Source: Actinomycetes bacterium (GTDB taxonomy: Bacteria > Actinomycetota > Actinomycetes > Actinomycetales > Microbacteriaceae). From it: a stretch of DNA of 8,851 nucleotides. Below the pieces are notes generated by a model. It was not told where the DNA came from. It did not search any database and worked only from the letters and a program-made list of their open reading frames with translations. The stretch covers positions 1-8,851 of the forward strand of contig JAEWJG010000042.1 in the NCBI GenBank assembly GCA_023386675.1, in the 5' to 3' direction. The translations under genes and the position numbers were made by a program. Below are positions 1 through 6,574 of this stretch, piece after piece (position 1 is the stretch's first letter; every line of letters starts with the position of its first letter).

Positions 1-711
1 CGGCAGCTCGGCGGCGGTGGCGTCCGCCGCATCCGGCGTGAGCACCCACTGTGCCGCAGTACCGTCCCCCGCGGCCCGTGCGACGGCATCCGGCACGATG
101 ACGCGGCCGTCCGTGCCTCCGGCGCCGTCGGTCAGCCCCAGCCAGGCCGGAGCGCCGGGATCGGTGGGCCGCCACAGTGCCGTCACGGTGACCGGGACGG
201 CCGCGTTCGGCCCGGCGAACACCAGCGCGTCGCCGACTCTGAGCCGATGCGCGCGGGCGAAGACGGCGTCCACGGCGACTTCCGTTTCCGCCGACGGCCA
301 CCGGCCCGCGGTCGGCTGCACGCGCGCCCGCAGATCGTCCGAGGCGACGAGCAGCAGCGCCGGACCTCCCCCGCTCACCGCGGCGGACGGGACGAACGCG
401 GTCGACGCCACGCGCACGGACGCACCGCGGAACCGCTCGTGGATGACGCGCCGCACGGCCTCGTCCTGCGTCACCGCATCCGTCGACCGCGACGCCTGGA
501 GCGCCAGCGAGGTGACGGACGCGGGCTCCTCCGCGATCGTGGCGCGCACGGCGGTGTCGGGCGAGCGCAACGCCAGGCCGGTCATCACGGAGGCGAGGAA
601 CGCGACGACCACGACGACCAGACCGGTCGCGGCCAGCGCACCCGCCTGGGCCACGCTGCGCTGCGGCCAGAAGGTGCGGGCGCGGCCCGATCGAACGTCC
701 CCCGCACGCAT
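1..711 (-). CDS. FtsX/MacB-like ABC transporter permease, N-terminal part (cut by window edge)
   Basis: I read this frame directly from the minus strand. It is open without a stop from ATG at 711-709 to the window edge, giving 237 codons, so the C-terminus lies outside. The N-terminus is Arg-rich (MRAGDVRSGRARTFWPQR), then comes one hydrophobic helix at about residues 23-46 (GLVVVVVAFLASVMTGLAL). A long extracytoplasmic region follows, with motifs such as RVGDALVFAG typical of the MacB-type periplasmic core domain. One N-terminal helix followed by a large outside domain is the layout of FtsX-family permeases, which move or release lipids, peptides or lipoproteins together with an ATPase. The later membrane helices and any partner ATPase would be off-window. 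The start is supported by a TACGTT -10 element exactly 6 bases upstream. The gene is divergent from the isomerase gene. Family is fairly sure from architecture; substrate is unknown. Confidence 0.8.
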   Translation of the reverse strand, partial: MRAGDVRSGRARTFWPQRSVAQAGALAATGLVVVVVAFLASVMTGLALRSPDTAVRATIAEEPASVTSLALQASRSTDAVTQDEAVRRVIHERFRGASVRVASTAFVPSAAVSGGGPALLLVASDDLRARVQPTAGRWPSAETEVAVDAVFARAHRLRVGDALVFAGPNAAVPVTVTALWRPTDPGAPAWLGLTDGAGGTDGRVIVPDAVARAAGDGTAAQWVLTPDAADATAAELP

Positions 712-717
712 CCCCTC

Positions 718-723
718 AACGTA
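718..723 (-). promoter_or_regulatory. -10 element TACGTT of a probable leaderless promoter (permease gene)
   Basis: On the minus strand TACGTT is followed by GAGGGG and then the ATG, so the predicted transcription start is the A of the start codon. The GAGGGG touches the ATG with no spacer and could not work as a normal Shine-Dalgarno site. No clear -35 element was seen. Confidence 0.5.
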
Positions 724-776
724 GCGTGCCTCCGCGCCCCGGATGCGCGTGCGGCGGGCCGTGTCCGGCGGAGGAC

Positions 777-782
777 TAGATT
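777..782 (+). promoter_or_regulatory. -10 element TAGATT of a probable leaderless promoter (manA)
   Basis: TAGATT lies 7 bases before the GTG at 790. That spacing would place the transcription start on the start codon itself. An alternative reading is that GGAGG at 770-774 serves as a ribosome binding site for TTG at 781, which would add three residues at the N-terminus. The two readings cannot both hold. Confidence 0.45.
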
Positions 783-789
783 GCTGACG

Positions 790-1782
790 GTGAGCACCGC
801 GACGCCCCTCCTCCTCGGTCCGAACCAGCCGCTCGACCGCCCGTACCGCGGAGGCGCCGGCATCGCGCGGTTCCGCGGCACCGAGCAGCCCAGCCCGTTC
901 ACGCCGGAGGACTTCGTCGCCTCGACCACCGAGGTCTTCGCGGGCGGCGGCGTGGGGCTGACGGTGCTGCCGGACGGCGCCACGTTGCGGGAGGTGGTCG
1001 CCGCCGATCCCGTCCGCTTCCTCGGCGAGGAGCACGTGCGCCGCTTCGGGCCGCGGACGATGCTGCTGGTGAAGCTGCTCGACACCGCCGAGCGGCTGTT
1101 CGTGCACTACCACCCCGACGACGCGTTCGCCGCAGCACACCTGAACAGCCCGCTCGGCAAGACCGAGGCGTGGGCCGTCATCGAGGCCGCCGAGGACGCG
1201 TCCGCCGCGCTCGGCTTCCACCGGGCGGTCACCGACGCCGAGGTGCGCGGCTGGTGGGACGGGCAGGACGCGGACGCGATGGTGGACGCGATGAACCGCG
1301 TCCCGCTGGCCGCCGGCGACACCCTCCTCGTGCCGGCCGGCCTCGCGCACGCCATCGGCCCGGGCGTCACCCTGGTTGAGCTGCAGCAGCCGACCGACCT
1401 CTCCCTCCTGCTCGAACGCCGCACGCTGAACGAACGGGAGGCGCTGCTCGGGCTCGATCCGGACACCGCGATCGACGGGCTGGTGCGCGAGGTCACGCCC
1501 CCCGAGCGCATCCAGCAGCTCCGGCAGGGTCGCGGTGCGGAGACGCTGTTCCCCGCCGATGCGGACCCGTTCTTCGGCGCCGAGCGCATCCACGTCGCCG
1601 GCCACCGCGAGCTCGGCGCGTCCTTCTCCGTGCTCGTCGTGCTCGGCGGCTCGGGAAAGCTGGAGACAGCAGACGTCAGCCTGCCGCTGCGGCGCGGCGC
1701 GACCGTGCTCACCGCACACGGCGACGGGCCGGTCTCTCTCAGCGGCGACCTCGACCTCATCCGCTGCCTGCCGCCGCGCTGA
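790..1782 (+). CDS. manA: Mannose-6-phosphate isomerase, class I (short form)
   Basis: This 330-residue cupin-type enzyme most likely interconverts mannose 6-phosphate and fructose 6-phosphate in the cytoplasm, linking mannose or cell-wall sugar synthesis to glycolysis. Family landmarks are FVHYHPDD (residues 105-111, with His106 and His108), GKTEAW (123-128, with Glu126) and VPAGLAHAIG (181-190, with His187), followed by LVELQQPTD. Together these supply the expected zinc ligands. The family usually has Gln-x-His at the first site; here it is His-Tyr-His. The length is nearer the short Bacillus-type enzymes than the roughly 390-residue E. coli type. I chose GTG 790 because a TANNNT -10 element lies 7 bases upstream; TTG 781 is the alternative. 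The open frame continues upstream to about 247, but that part is antisense to the permease gene. The gene stands alone, divergent from the permease. Another sugar-phosphate isomerase activity remains possible. Confidence 0.8.
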   Translation: MSTATPLLLGPNQPLDRPYRGGAGIARFRGTEQPSPFTPEDFVASTTEVFAGGGVGLTVLPDGATLREVVAADPVRFLGEEHVRRFGPRTMLLVKLLDTAERLFVHYHPDDAFAAAHLNSPLGKTEAWAVIEAAEDASAALGFHRAVTDAEVRGWWDGQDADAMVDAMNRVPLAAGDTLLVPAGLAHAIGPGVTLVELQQPTDLSLLLERRTLNEREALLGLDPDTAIDGLVREVTPPERIQQLRQGRGAETLFPADADPFFGAERIHVAGHRELGASFSVLVVLGGSGKLETADVSLPLRRGATVLTAHGDGPVSLSGDLDLIRCLPPR

Positions 1783-1804
1783 CCGCGGTGTCGGCGGCCG
1801 GGGC

Positions 1805-1810
1805 TAACCT
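1805..1810 (+). promoter_or_regulatory. -10 element TAACCT of a probable leaderless promoter (GIY-YIG gene)
   Basis: TAACCT is followed by exactly 6 bases (CGCGCC) and then ATG at 1817. No Shine-Dalgarno-like sequence lies in front of this ATG, which favours leaderless translation. Confidence 0.55.
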
Positions 1811-1816
1811 CGCGCC

Positions 1817-2359
1817 ATGGACACGCCCTGCGCGCTCTGCGGCCGTCCGGCGCACCCCGGCGCTTCGCTCGCGCTCTGCCTCGCCCACCTGCTCGAGGCG
1901 CACGACTGGGTGGATGCCGACCTCGGCGTGACGGACGTCCTCCCCTCGCCGTGCGCGTTCTGCGGGTCGCGGCTCGGCGTCCGCTACCCGTCCGGGTGGC
2001 TGTGCGCTGTCTGCGAGTGGCGGGTCGGCGAGCCGCCGCCCGAGTCGGCCGTCGCGTCCCGGGTCGACGTCGTCTACTACCTGCGGTACCGCGACCGGAT
2101 CAAGATCGGCACGACCGCGAACCCGGTCCAGCGGTTCGCCGCCCTCCCCCACGACGAGGTGCTCGCGTTCGAGCGGGGCGACCGGATGCTCGAACAGCGC
2201 AGGCACGCGGAGTTCGCGTCCCCGCGCATCCCGGGCACCGAGTGGTTCGAGACGGACTCCGCCCTGCTCGCGCACGTCCGGCGGCTGCGCCGGTCCTCCC
2301 CCGACCCCTGGTCCCTCCTCGCCCGCTGGCGGAGCGAAGCCGCCGCCCTCCGCGGCTGA
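1817..2359 (+). CDS. GIY-YIG nuclease-family protein with two N-terminal Cys clusters
   Basis: This is a 180-residue protein. The first 70 residues hold two probable zinc-binding clusters: Cys5-x2-Cys8 with Cys21-x2-His24, and Cys46-x2-Cys49 with Cys63-x2-Cys66. Residues about 84-155 match the GIY-YIG fold as seen in T5orf172/MUG113-type proteins. VYYLRY (86-91) and IKIG (95-98) stand for the GIY and YIG strands, followed by Arg106 in the active-site helix, Glu126 as likely metal ligand, and GTEWFE (140-145). GIY-YIG domains cut or nick DNA, but free-standing members of this subgroup are mostly uncharacterised, so a nuclease role is inferred from fold and motifs. No restriction, repair or mobile partner gene is adjacent, and codon use looks native. 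It ends just before a long inverted repeat and converges on the exporter gene. The start is fixed by a TANNNT element 6 bases before the ATG. Confidence 0.78.
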   Translation: MDTPCALCGRPAHPGASLALCLAHLLEAHDWVDADLGVTDVLPSPCAFCGSRLGVRYPSGWLCAVCEWRVGEPPPESAVASRVDVVYYLRYRDRIKIGTTANPVQRFAALPHDEVLAFERGDRMLEQRRHAEFASPRIPGTEWFETDSALLAHVRRLRRSSPDPWSLLARWRSEAAALRG

Positions 2360-2361
2360 CG

Positions 2362-2426
2362 CCAACGGTTCCTCGCTTATTCCGGTCGCGCAGGGCGTGC
2401 CGGCGGAATAAGCGAGGAACCGTTGG
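2362..2426. terminator. Perfect 23-bp inverted repeat: bidirectional terminator or intergenic repeat element
   Basis: The left arm (2362-2384, beginning CCAACGGTTCCTCGC) and right arm (2404-2426, ending GAGGAACCGTTGG) are exact reverse complements over 23 bases, separated by a 19-base loop. The element begins three bases after the GIY-YIG stop codon and ends 24 bases before the exporter stop, so it sits exactly between convergent genes. It could end transcription in both directions. There is no T tract on either strand, which is common in actinobacteria. The length and perfection of the arms also suit a dispersed palindromic repeat. Confidence 0.7.
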
Positions 2427-2450
2427 ATGAGGAGAAGGGAGGAAAAGGGG

Positions 2451-4004
2451 TCAGGCGACCTCGAGAGCGGGGGCGGGGGAACGGTCGGAGTCGGCCTCCA
2501 CCTTCGCGGCCAGGCGGGCCATGTCGGCCGCCTCGGCGAGCACCGGGTCGGGGACCAGCGCCAGCGCACCGGCCGCCTCGACGTCGGCGGTCGCCGGGTC
2601 GGCGGACACCGCCTCGGTAGCGACCGCGGAGCGGGCCCGCATGATGAACGCGGCGACGACGGTCACCGCGCCCGCGGCGAGCGCCAGGAATCCGGCCGTC
2701 GCGAAGCCCTCGGTGTAGCCGCTCTCGGCGGGGAGCCCGTCGGGAGCGATCGAGCCGGTCACCAGCGCCGTCATCACCGCGGCGCCGACGGCCGAGCCGA
2801 CCGTGCGGAGATTAGCGTTCATCCCGCTGGCGATGCCGGTCTGCGTCGGCGGGACGCTCTGGACCACGACGCTCGTGATGGCCGCGTAGATCAGGCCGAG
2901 GCCGATGCCGAACACGCCGGAGGCCGCGGCGACCGCCACGAGCGAGCTGTGCAGGAAGGCGAGCGACAGGCTCGCAGCGCCCATGACGACCGCCGACAGC
3001 ACGATCTGCGCTCGGAAGCCGACGAACCGGGCGAGCGGTCCGCTGACGAACCCGGTCACGGCCATGGTCACGAGCATCGGGAGCATCAGCATTCCGGATC
3101 CCGCTACCGACGCGCCGAGGCCGTAGCCCGTCGAGGTCGGGGTCTGCACGAACCGCGGGAAGAAGGCGAAGACGGCGAACATGGACGCGCCGATGAAGAT
3201 CGCGGCGGCGTTCATCGACCAGACGCCCGGCTCCCGCATCAGCCGCATGTCGACCAGCGGGTGACGTGAGCGCAGCTCGACGACGATCCACGCGGCGAGG
3301 AGCACGGCGGCCGCGACGAACAGCGCGATCACGCCCGGCGACGACCAGCCCCACTGCGCGCCCGTGCTGAGCGGGAGCAGCAGCGCGATCAGCCAGCCGG
3401 AGAGCAGGACAGCCGCCCACGGGTTCACTCCGCCGGTCGCCCGGGTCGGCGACTCGGGGATGAAGACGAGGGCGAGCACGGCCGCGGTCACGGTCAGCGC
3501 CACAGGGACCAGGAACAGTCCGCGCCAGCTGAGCGCGGCGGCGAGCGGACCGGCGAGCACCGTCCCGAGGCCGCTGCCGATGGCGATGATGGACGCGATC
3601 GCGCCGATGGCCGAGGGCAGACGGCGAGCCGGGAACTCGTCGCGGATGATGCCGAAGGCGAGCGGGAACATCGCGCCGCCGAGGCCCTGGATGACGCGGC
3701 CGGCGATCACGACGCCGATGGTGGGGGCGACCGCCGCCACCACGCTGCCGAGGGCGACGGCGAGGAGGGCGAGCACGAGGATGCGGCGCTTGCCGACCAG
3801 GTCGCCGACCCGGCCGAGCAGCGGGGTGGCGACCGCGGCGGCGATCAGCCAGGCGGTCATGGTCCAGGTGACGCCCGCGGTGGTGGTGTGCAGGTCGGAC
3901 TGGATGACGGGGAGGACGGGGACGACGAGCGACTGGAGCGTCGCGAAGGAGCCGACGCTGAGCGCCAGGATGGCGAAGGTCAGGCCCGGGTGGGATCGAG
4001 ACAT
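2451..4004 (-). CDS. MFS drug/metabolite exporter, DHA2 family (14 TM)
   Basis: This 517-residue membrane transporter probably exports drugs or toxic metabolites in exchange for protons. I count 14 hydrophobic segments, the first at about residues 8-30 and the last ending near 455, which is the DHA2 layout. Motif A is GRVGDLVGKRR at 64-74 in the loop after TM2. Arg103 in AGRVIQGLGG matches motif B. Motif C falls around GSGLGTVLAGP (143-153), followed by the usual SWRGLF at 159-164. The cytoplasmic tail (about 456-517) is Ala/Glu/Asp-rich and unusually long, with no recognised domain. The ATG at 4004 has only a weak upstream GGAAA, so the start is slightly uncertain. The gene is divergent from a TetR regulator with paired operators between them, so TetR repression released by a substrate or related ligand is likely. 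The substrate cannot be predicted from sequence. Confidence 0.92.
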   Translation of the reverse strand: MSRSHPGLTFAILALSVGSFATLQSLVVPVLPVIQSDLHTTTAGVTWTMTAWLIAAAVATPLLGRVGDLVGKRRILVLALLAVALGSVVAAVAPTIGVVIAGRVIQGLGGAMFPLAFGIIRDEFPARRLPSAIGAIASIIAIGSGLGTVLAGPLAAALSWRGLFLVPVALTVTAAVLALVFIPESPTRATGGVNPWAAVLLSGWLIALLLPLSTGAQWGWSSPGVIALFVAAAVLLAAWIVVELRSRHPLVDMRLMREPGVWSMNAAAIFIGASMFAVFAFFPRFVQTPTSTGYGLGASVAGSGMLMLPMLVTMAVTGFVSGPLARFVGFRAQIVLSAVVMGAASLSLAFLHSSLVAVAAASGVFGIGLGLIYAAITSVVVQSVPPTQTGIASGMNANLRTVGSAVGAAVMTALVTGSIAPDGLPAESGYTEGFATAGFLALAAGAVTVVAAFIMRARSAVATEAVSADPATADVEAAGALALVPDPVLAEAADMARLAAKVEADSDRSPAPALEVA

Positions 4005-4069
4005 TTTCCGGTGGTTTCCGTTTCTCGAGGAGATGCCGAAGAGGCGTACAATTGGAGGGAGGCTCCGTT

Positions 4070-4084
4070 CGGAGGGTTCCTCCG
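4070..4084. promoter_or_regulatory. Operator copy 1, CGGAGGGTTCCTCCG (probable TetR site)
   Basis: This is an inverted repeat, CGGAGG-GTT-CCTCCG, with perfect 6-bp arms. It is identical to a second copy 33 bases downstream. It lies in the exporter-regulator intergenic space, on the exporter side of the divergent -10 elements, so a bound repressor would block exporter transcription. Confidence 0.75.
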
Positions 4085-4094
4085 GTTATGGTTC

Positions 4095-4101
4095 TACAGT
4101 A
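4095..4101. promoter_or_regulatory. Overlapping divergent -10 elements TACAGT (+) and TACTGT (-)
   Basis: The 7-base string TACAGTA contains TACAGT on the plus strand (4095-4100) and TACTGT on the minus strand (4101-4096). Both fit the TANNNT actinobacterial -10 pattern. The plus element would start the TetR transcript near 4107 and the minus element the exporter transcript near 4089. The element lies between the two operator copies. No convincing -35 was seen for either direction. Confidence 0.45.
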
Positions 4102-4102
4102 C

Positions 4103-4117
4103 CGGAGGGTTCCTCCG
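4103..4117. promoter_or_regulatory. Operator copy 2, CGGAGGGTTCCTCCG (probable TetR site)
   Basis: This is an exact second copy of the inverted repeat at 4070-4084. It covers the predicted transcription start of the TetR gene, which suggests autorepression. Start-to-start distance between copies is 33 bases, close to three helical turns, so two repressor dimers would sit on the same face of the DNA. Confidence 0.75.
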
Positions 4118-4143
4118 TTTCGCAACCCTCAGTTCCGCCGACC

Positions 4144-4150
4144 GAGAGGA
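4144..4150 (+). promoter_or_regulatory. Ribosome binding site GAGAGGA that fixes the TetR start
   Basis: GAGAGGA lies 8 bases before GTG at 4159. It supports this GTG over the in-frame upstream codons, which run through the operators and into sequence antisense to the exporter. Confidence 0.55.
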
Positions 4151-4158
4151 CCGCCGCC

Positions 4159-4719
4159 GTGACCGGCACCGAGACCCCCACCGTCGTCCGCCCGCAGCGG
4201 GCCGACGCCCGCCGCAACTTCGACGCGCTGCTCGCCGCCGCGCGCGAGGCGTTCGCGACGCAGGGACCTGGGGCGCCGCTGGAGGACATCGCCCGTCGTG
4301 CGGGCGTCGGCATCGGCACCCTCTACCGCAACTTCCCCACGCGCGACGCGCTCGTGGAGGCGGTCTACATCGACGAGGTCGCCGCCGTCGTGCGCGCAGC
4401 GGAGGAGGCCGGCTCGCTCGAGCCGTGGGAGGCGGTCGAGGCCTGGCTTCGCCGTTTCGTCGCCTACGTCGGCACTAAGCGCGCACTCGTCGAGGGCCTC
4501 AACAAGGAGAGCGAGGTGCTGCTGAGCTGCCGCGCCTCCCTGTACGACGCCGGCGAACCGCTGGTCCGCCGGGCACAGGAGTCGGGCGAGCTGCGCGACG
4601 ACGCGAGCATCGGCGACGTGATCCGCATGGTGTCCGGGATCGCAGGGGTCGCCTTCGAGGACGATGCTCAGCGCGACCGGGTGATCGCCATGGCGGTCGA
4701 CGGCCTCCGCGCCCGCTGA
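4159..4719 (+). CDS. TetR-family transcriptional repressor (probable exporter regulator)
   Basis: This 186-residue protein has the TetR N-terminal DNA-binding domain. Helix 1 spans about residues 18-35 (NFDALLAAAREAFATQG). The helix-turn-helix is at about 41-60 (LEDIARRAGVGIGTLYRNF), and TRDALVEAVY follows. The remainder is an all-alpha ligand and dimer domain resembling the SbtR-like C-terminal group (LSCRASLYDAGEPLVRRAQ). It is transcribed divergently from the MFS exporter, with two identical inverted repeats in between, the classic layout of a local repressor for an efflux pump. The open frame extends far upstream, but the HTH position, the GAGAGGA site and the operators support GTG 4159. 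The gene is followed 41 bases later by the antiporter, which has its own predicted promoter. Ligand is unknown. Family assignment is firm; exporter and self-repression is inference from layout. Confidence 0.92.
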   Translation: MTGTETPTVVRPQRADARRNFDALLAAAREAFATQGPGAPLEDIARRAGVGIGTLYRNFPTRDALVEAVYIDEVAAVVRAAEEAGSLEPWEAVEAWLRRFVAYVGTKRALVEGLNKESEVLLSCRASLYDAGEPLVRRAQESGELRDDASIGDVIRMVSGIAGVAFEDDAQRDRVIAMAVDGLRAR

Positions 4720-4748
4720 CGCGCGGGTGCCGCATCCCCCGGCTCCCG

Positions 4749-4754
4749 TAATCT
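4749..4754 (+). promoter_or_regulatory. -10 element TAATCT of a probable leaderless promoter (antiporter)
   Basis: TAATCT is followed by exactly 6 bases (GAGGAG) and ATG at 4761. GAGGAG touches the start codon with no spacer, which is too close for normal Shine-Dalgarno use. This supports separate, leaderless transcription of the antiporter instead of read-through from the TetR gene. Confidence 0.55.
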
Positions 4755-4760
4755 GAGGAG

Positions 4761-6488
4761 ATGGAGCTGGGCGTCTATGCGGTGATCGCTGTGGCGGTCA
4801 TCGTCGGCGTGGCCGCGTTCGCCCGCAAGCTCGGCGTCGCGGCGCCCATCATCCTCGTCGTCGTCGGCGTCATGCTCTCGTTTCTGCCGGGCGTGCCCGA
4901 CATCGAGGTGCCGCCGGAGATCATCCTCGACGGCCTGCTGCCTCCCATCCTGTACGCGGCCGCGATCAGCGTCCCGCTCACCGACTTCCGGCGGAACCTC
5001 GCACCGATCGCCGGTCTGTCGATCGTGCTCGTCATCATCACGGCGTTCGCGTCCGGGTTCGTCCTGTTCACGATGCTGCCGGACCTCAGCCTCGCCGCCG
5101 CCATCGCGCTCGGGGCGATCATCAGCCCGCCGGATGCGGTGGCCGCGACCTCGATCGGACGCAAGCTCGGCCTCCCGCCCCGACTCCTCACGGTGCTCGA
5201 AGGCGAGGGGCTGGTCAACGACGCGACCGCGCTGGTGCTGCTGCGGACCGCCCTGGCGGCGGCGCTGGGCGGCCTCACGACTCCGTGGGCCGGCGTGGCC
5301 GACTTCCTCTCCGCGGTCGCGATCGCCGCGGTCGTCGGACTCGTCGTCGGCTTCGTCTCGGTCTGGGTCCGCTCGAAGCTCAGCGACCCGGTGCTCGACA
5401 CCGCGCTCTCCGTCGTCGTGCCGTTCGCGGCCTTCGCGCCGACCGAGGCGCTGCACGGGTCGGGCGTCCTCGCCGTCGTCATCACCGGGCTGTACACCGG
5501 CCACGCGGCGCCGCAGCAGTTCAGCGCGCAGGCGCGGATCAGCGACCAGATCAACTGGCGGACGATCCAGTTCCTGCTCGAGAACGGCGTCTTCCTGCTC
5601 ATCGGCCTCGAGCTGCGGACACTCGTCGCCGACGTCCAGAACCCGGAGGTTCTCAGCGTGTGGAATGCGGTGGCGCTCGGCCTCATCGCGCTGGTGTCGC
5701 TGATCGTGATCCGCTTCATCCTGATCGTCCCGCTCATCCTGAGCCTCCGAAGACGGGCGGAGCGCGCCGAGCGCTCCGTGCTCCGGGAGTGGCTGATGAT
5801 CAGCTACTTCCGCGACCATCCGGTGCGGTACCGGTGGCAGGCGCTGCGCAAGCAGCGCGCCGAGCAGCGCTACGAACGCCACCGCAGCGACCTCGAGGAG
5901 TACCGGCAGGAGGCGATCGACTGGCGCGGCGGCGTCGTGCTCGGCTGGGCCGGGATGCGCGGCGTCGTCACGCTCGCGGCGGCGCAATCGCTGCCGAGCA
6001 GCATCCCGTACCGTCCGCAGCTCATCCTCATCGCCTTCACGGTCGCGTTCGTCAGCCTCGTCCTGCAGGGCGGGACGCTGCCCTGGCTGATCCGCATGCT
6101 CGGTCTGCAGGGCGCGGACGTGAGCGAGGACCGGCGGCTGCTCGCCCAGCTGCTCGACGACCTCAGCGAGGCAGGGCTCGCGGTGCTCGACGACCCGGAG
6201 ACCGCGGCCGGGACCTCCTCGCCGGTCGACCCCGAGGTGGTGGAGCGCGTGCGCCAGTCGTCGTTCCTCCGCGCCGAGTCAGCGTGGGAACGCACACTGG
6301 TGAGCGATCCCACCCCCGAGAACCGGCCGCACCACGTGTATCGGACGCTGCGCCTGGCCGTGGTGGATGCTGAACGTACGCGGCTGCTCGTCGAGCGCGC
6401 CCGCGGCTCGTACCCCTCGAGGGTGCTGACGGAGGCGCAGTCGCTGCTCGACATCGAGGAGACGCGTCTGCGCTCGCGCGCCCGGTGA
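4761..6488 (+). CDS. Na+/H+ antiporter, CPA1 (NhaP/NHE-like) family
   Basis: This 575-residue inner-membrane protein exchanges sodium (or potassium) for protons, for pH and salt balance. The ion-binding region is clear: ISPPDAVAATSIGRKLGLP (121-139, with Asp125) and EGEGLVNDATALV (147-159, with the Asn153-Asp154 pair typical of electroneutral CPA1 exchangers). GWAGMRGVVTLAAA (395-408, Arg400) is the conserved late-helix motif. A charged, Arg/Glu-rich stretch at about 329-388 interrupts the helices before this motif and is probably a cytoplasmic loop. A hydrophilic tail follows from about residue 452. The start at ATG 4761 is supported by TAATCT 6 bases upstream. The gene stands alone, 41 bases after the TetR gene. 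Cation preference cannot be read from sequence. The gene is intact, with codon use like its neighbours. Confidence 0.93.
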   Translation: MELGVYAVIAVAVIVGVAAFARKLGVAAPIILVVVGVMLSFLPGVPDIEVPPEIILDGLLPPILYAAAISVPLTDFRRNLAPIAGLSIVLVIITAFASGFVLFTMLPDLSLAAAIALGAIISPPDAVAATSIGRKLGLPPRLLTVLEGEGLVNDATALVLLRTALAAALGGLTTPWAGVADFLSAVAIAAVVGLVVGFVSVWVRSKLSDPVLDTALSVVVPFAAFAPTEALHGSGVLAVVITGLYTGHAAPQQFSAQARISDQINWRTIQFLLENGVFLLIGLELRTLVADVQNPEVLSVWNAVALGLIALVSLIVIRFILIVPLILSLRRRAERAERSVLREWLMISYFRDHPVRYRWQALRKQRAEQRYERHRSDLEEYRQEAIDWRGGVVLGWAGMRGVVTLAAAQSLPSSIPYRPQLILIAFTVAFVSLVLQGGTLPWLIRMLGLQGADVSEDRRLLAQLLDDLSEAGLAVLDDPETAAGTSSPVDPEVVERVRQSSFLRAESAWERTLVSDPTPENRPHHVYRTLRLAVVDAERTRLLVERARGSYPSRVLTEAQSLLDIEETRLRSRAR

Positions 6489-6528
6489 AGGTGCGGTTCC
6501 ACCGTCATGACCAGCCACCTCACCTCGT

Positions 6529-6542
6529 CTTCATAGATGAAG
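6529..6542. repeat. Short palindrome CTTCATAGATGAAG
   Basis: Two perfect 6-base arms (CTTCAT and ATGAAG) surround a 2-base centre, in the gap between the antiporter and the 65-residue gene. It could be a regulator-binding site or chance. It is directly followed by a small potential hairpin, GGCAC (6542-6546) with GTGCC (6555-6559). Neither has a T tract. Confidence 0.35.
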
Positions 6543-6574
6543 GCACGCTAGGGAGTGCCGGAGACGAGGGAACC

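Noticed and set aside
17..783. Plus-strand open frames across the first 780 bases, including an N-terminal extension of the isomerase back to 247
   Set aside because: The minus strand here encodes a permease with a membrane helix and FtsX/MacB-like motifs. The plus-strand translations are low-complexity Ala/Arg/Thr-rich shadows.
2427..3269. Plus-strand 280-residue open frame rich in Arg, Gly, Asp and His
   Set aside because: It is antisense to the MFS exporter, whose motif A and membrane helices are unmistakable; composition is typical of a GC-rich shadow frame.
3364..4158. Upstream extension of the TetR frame to 3364
   Set aside because: It is antisense to the exporter gene and runs through the operators; TetR homology begins just after GTG 4159, which has a ribosome binding site.
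4668..5987. Minus-strand 439-residue open frame full of Arg, Asp, Glu and His
   Set aside because: It is the reverse-strand shadow of the CPA1 antiporter, and no domain is visible.
5285..6373. Plus-strand 362-residue Arg/Ala-rich frame
   Set aside because: It is an alternative frame inside the antiporter gene, with no recognisable domain or natural composition.
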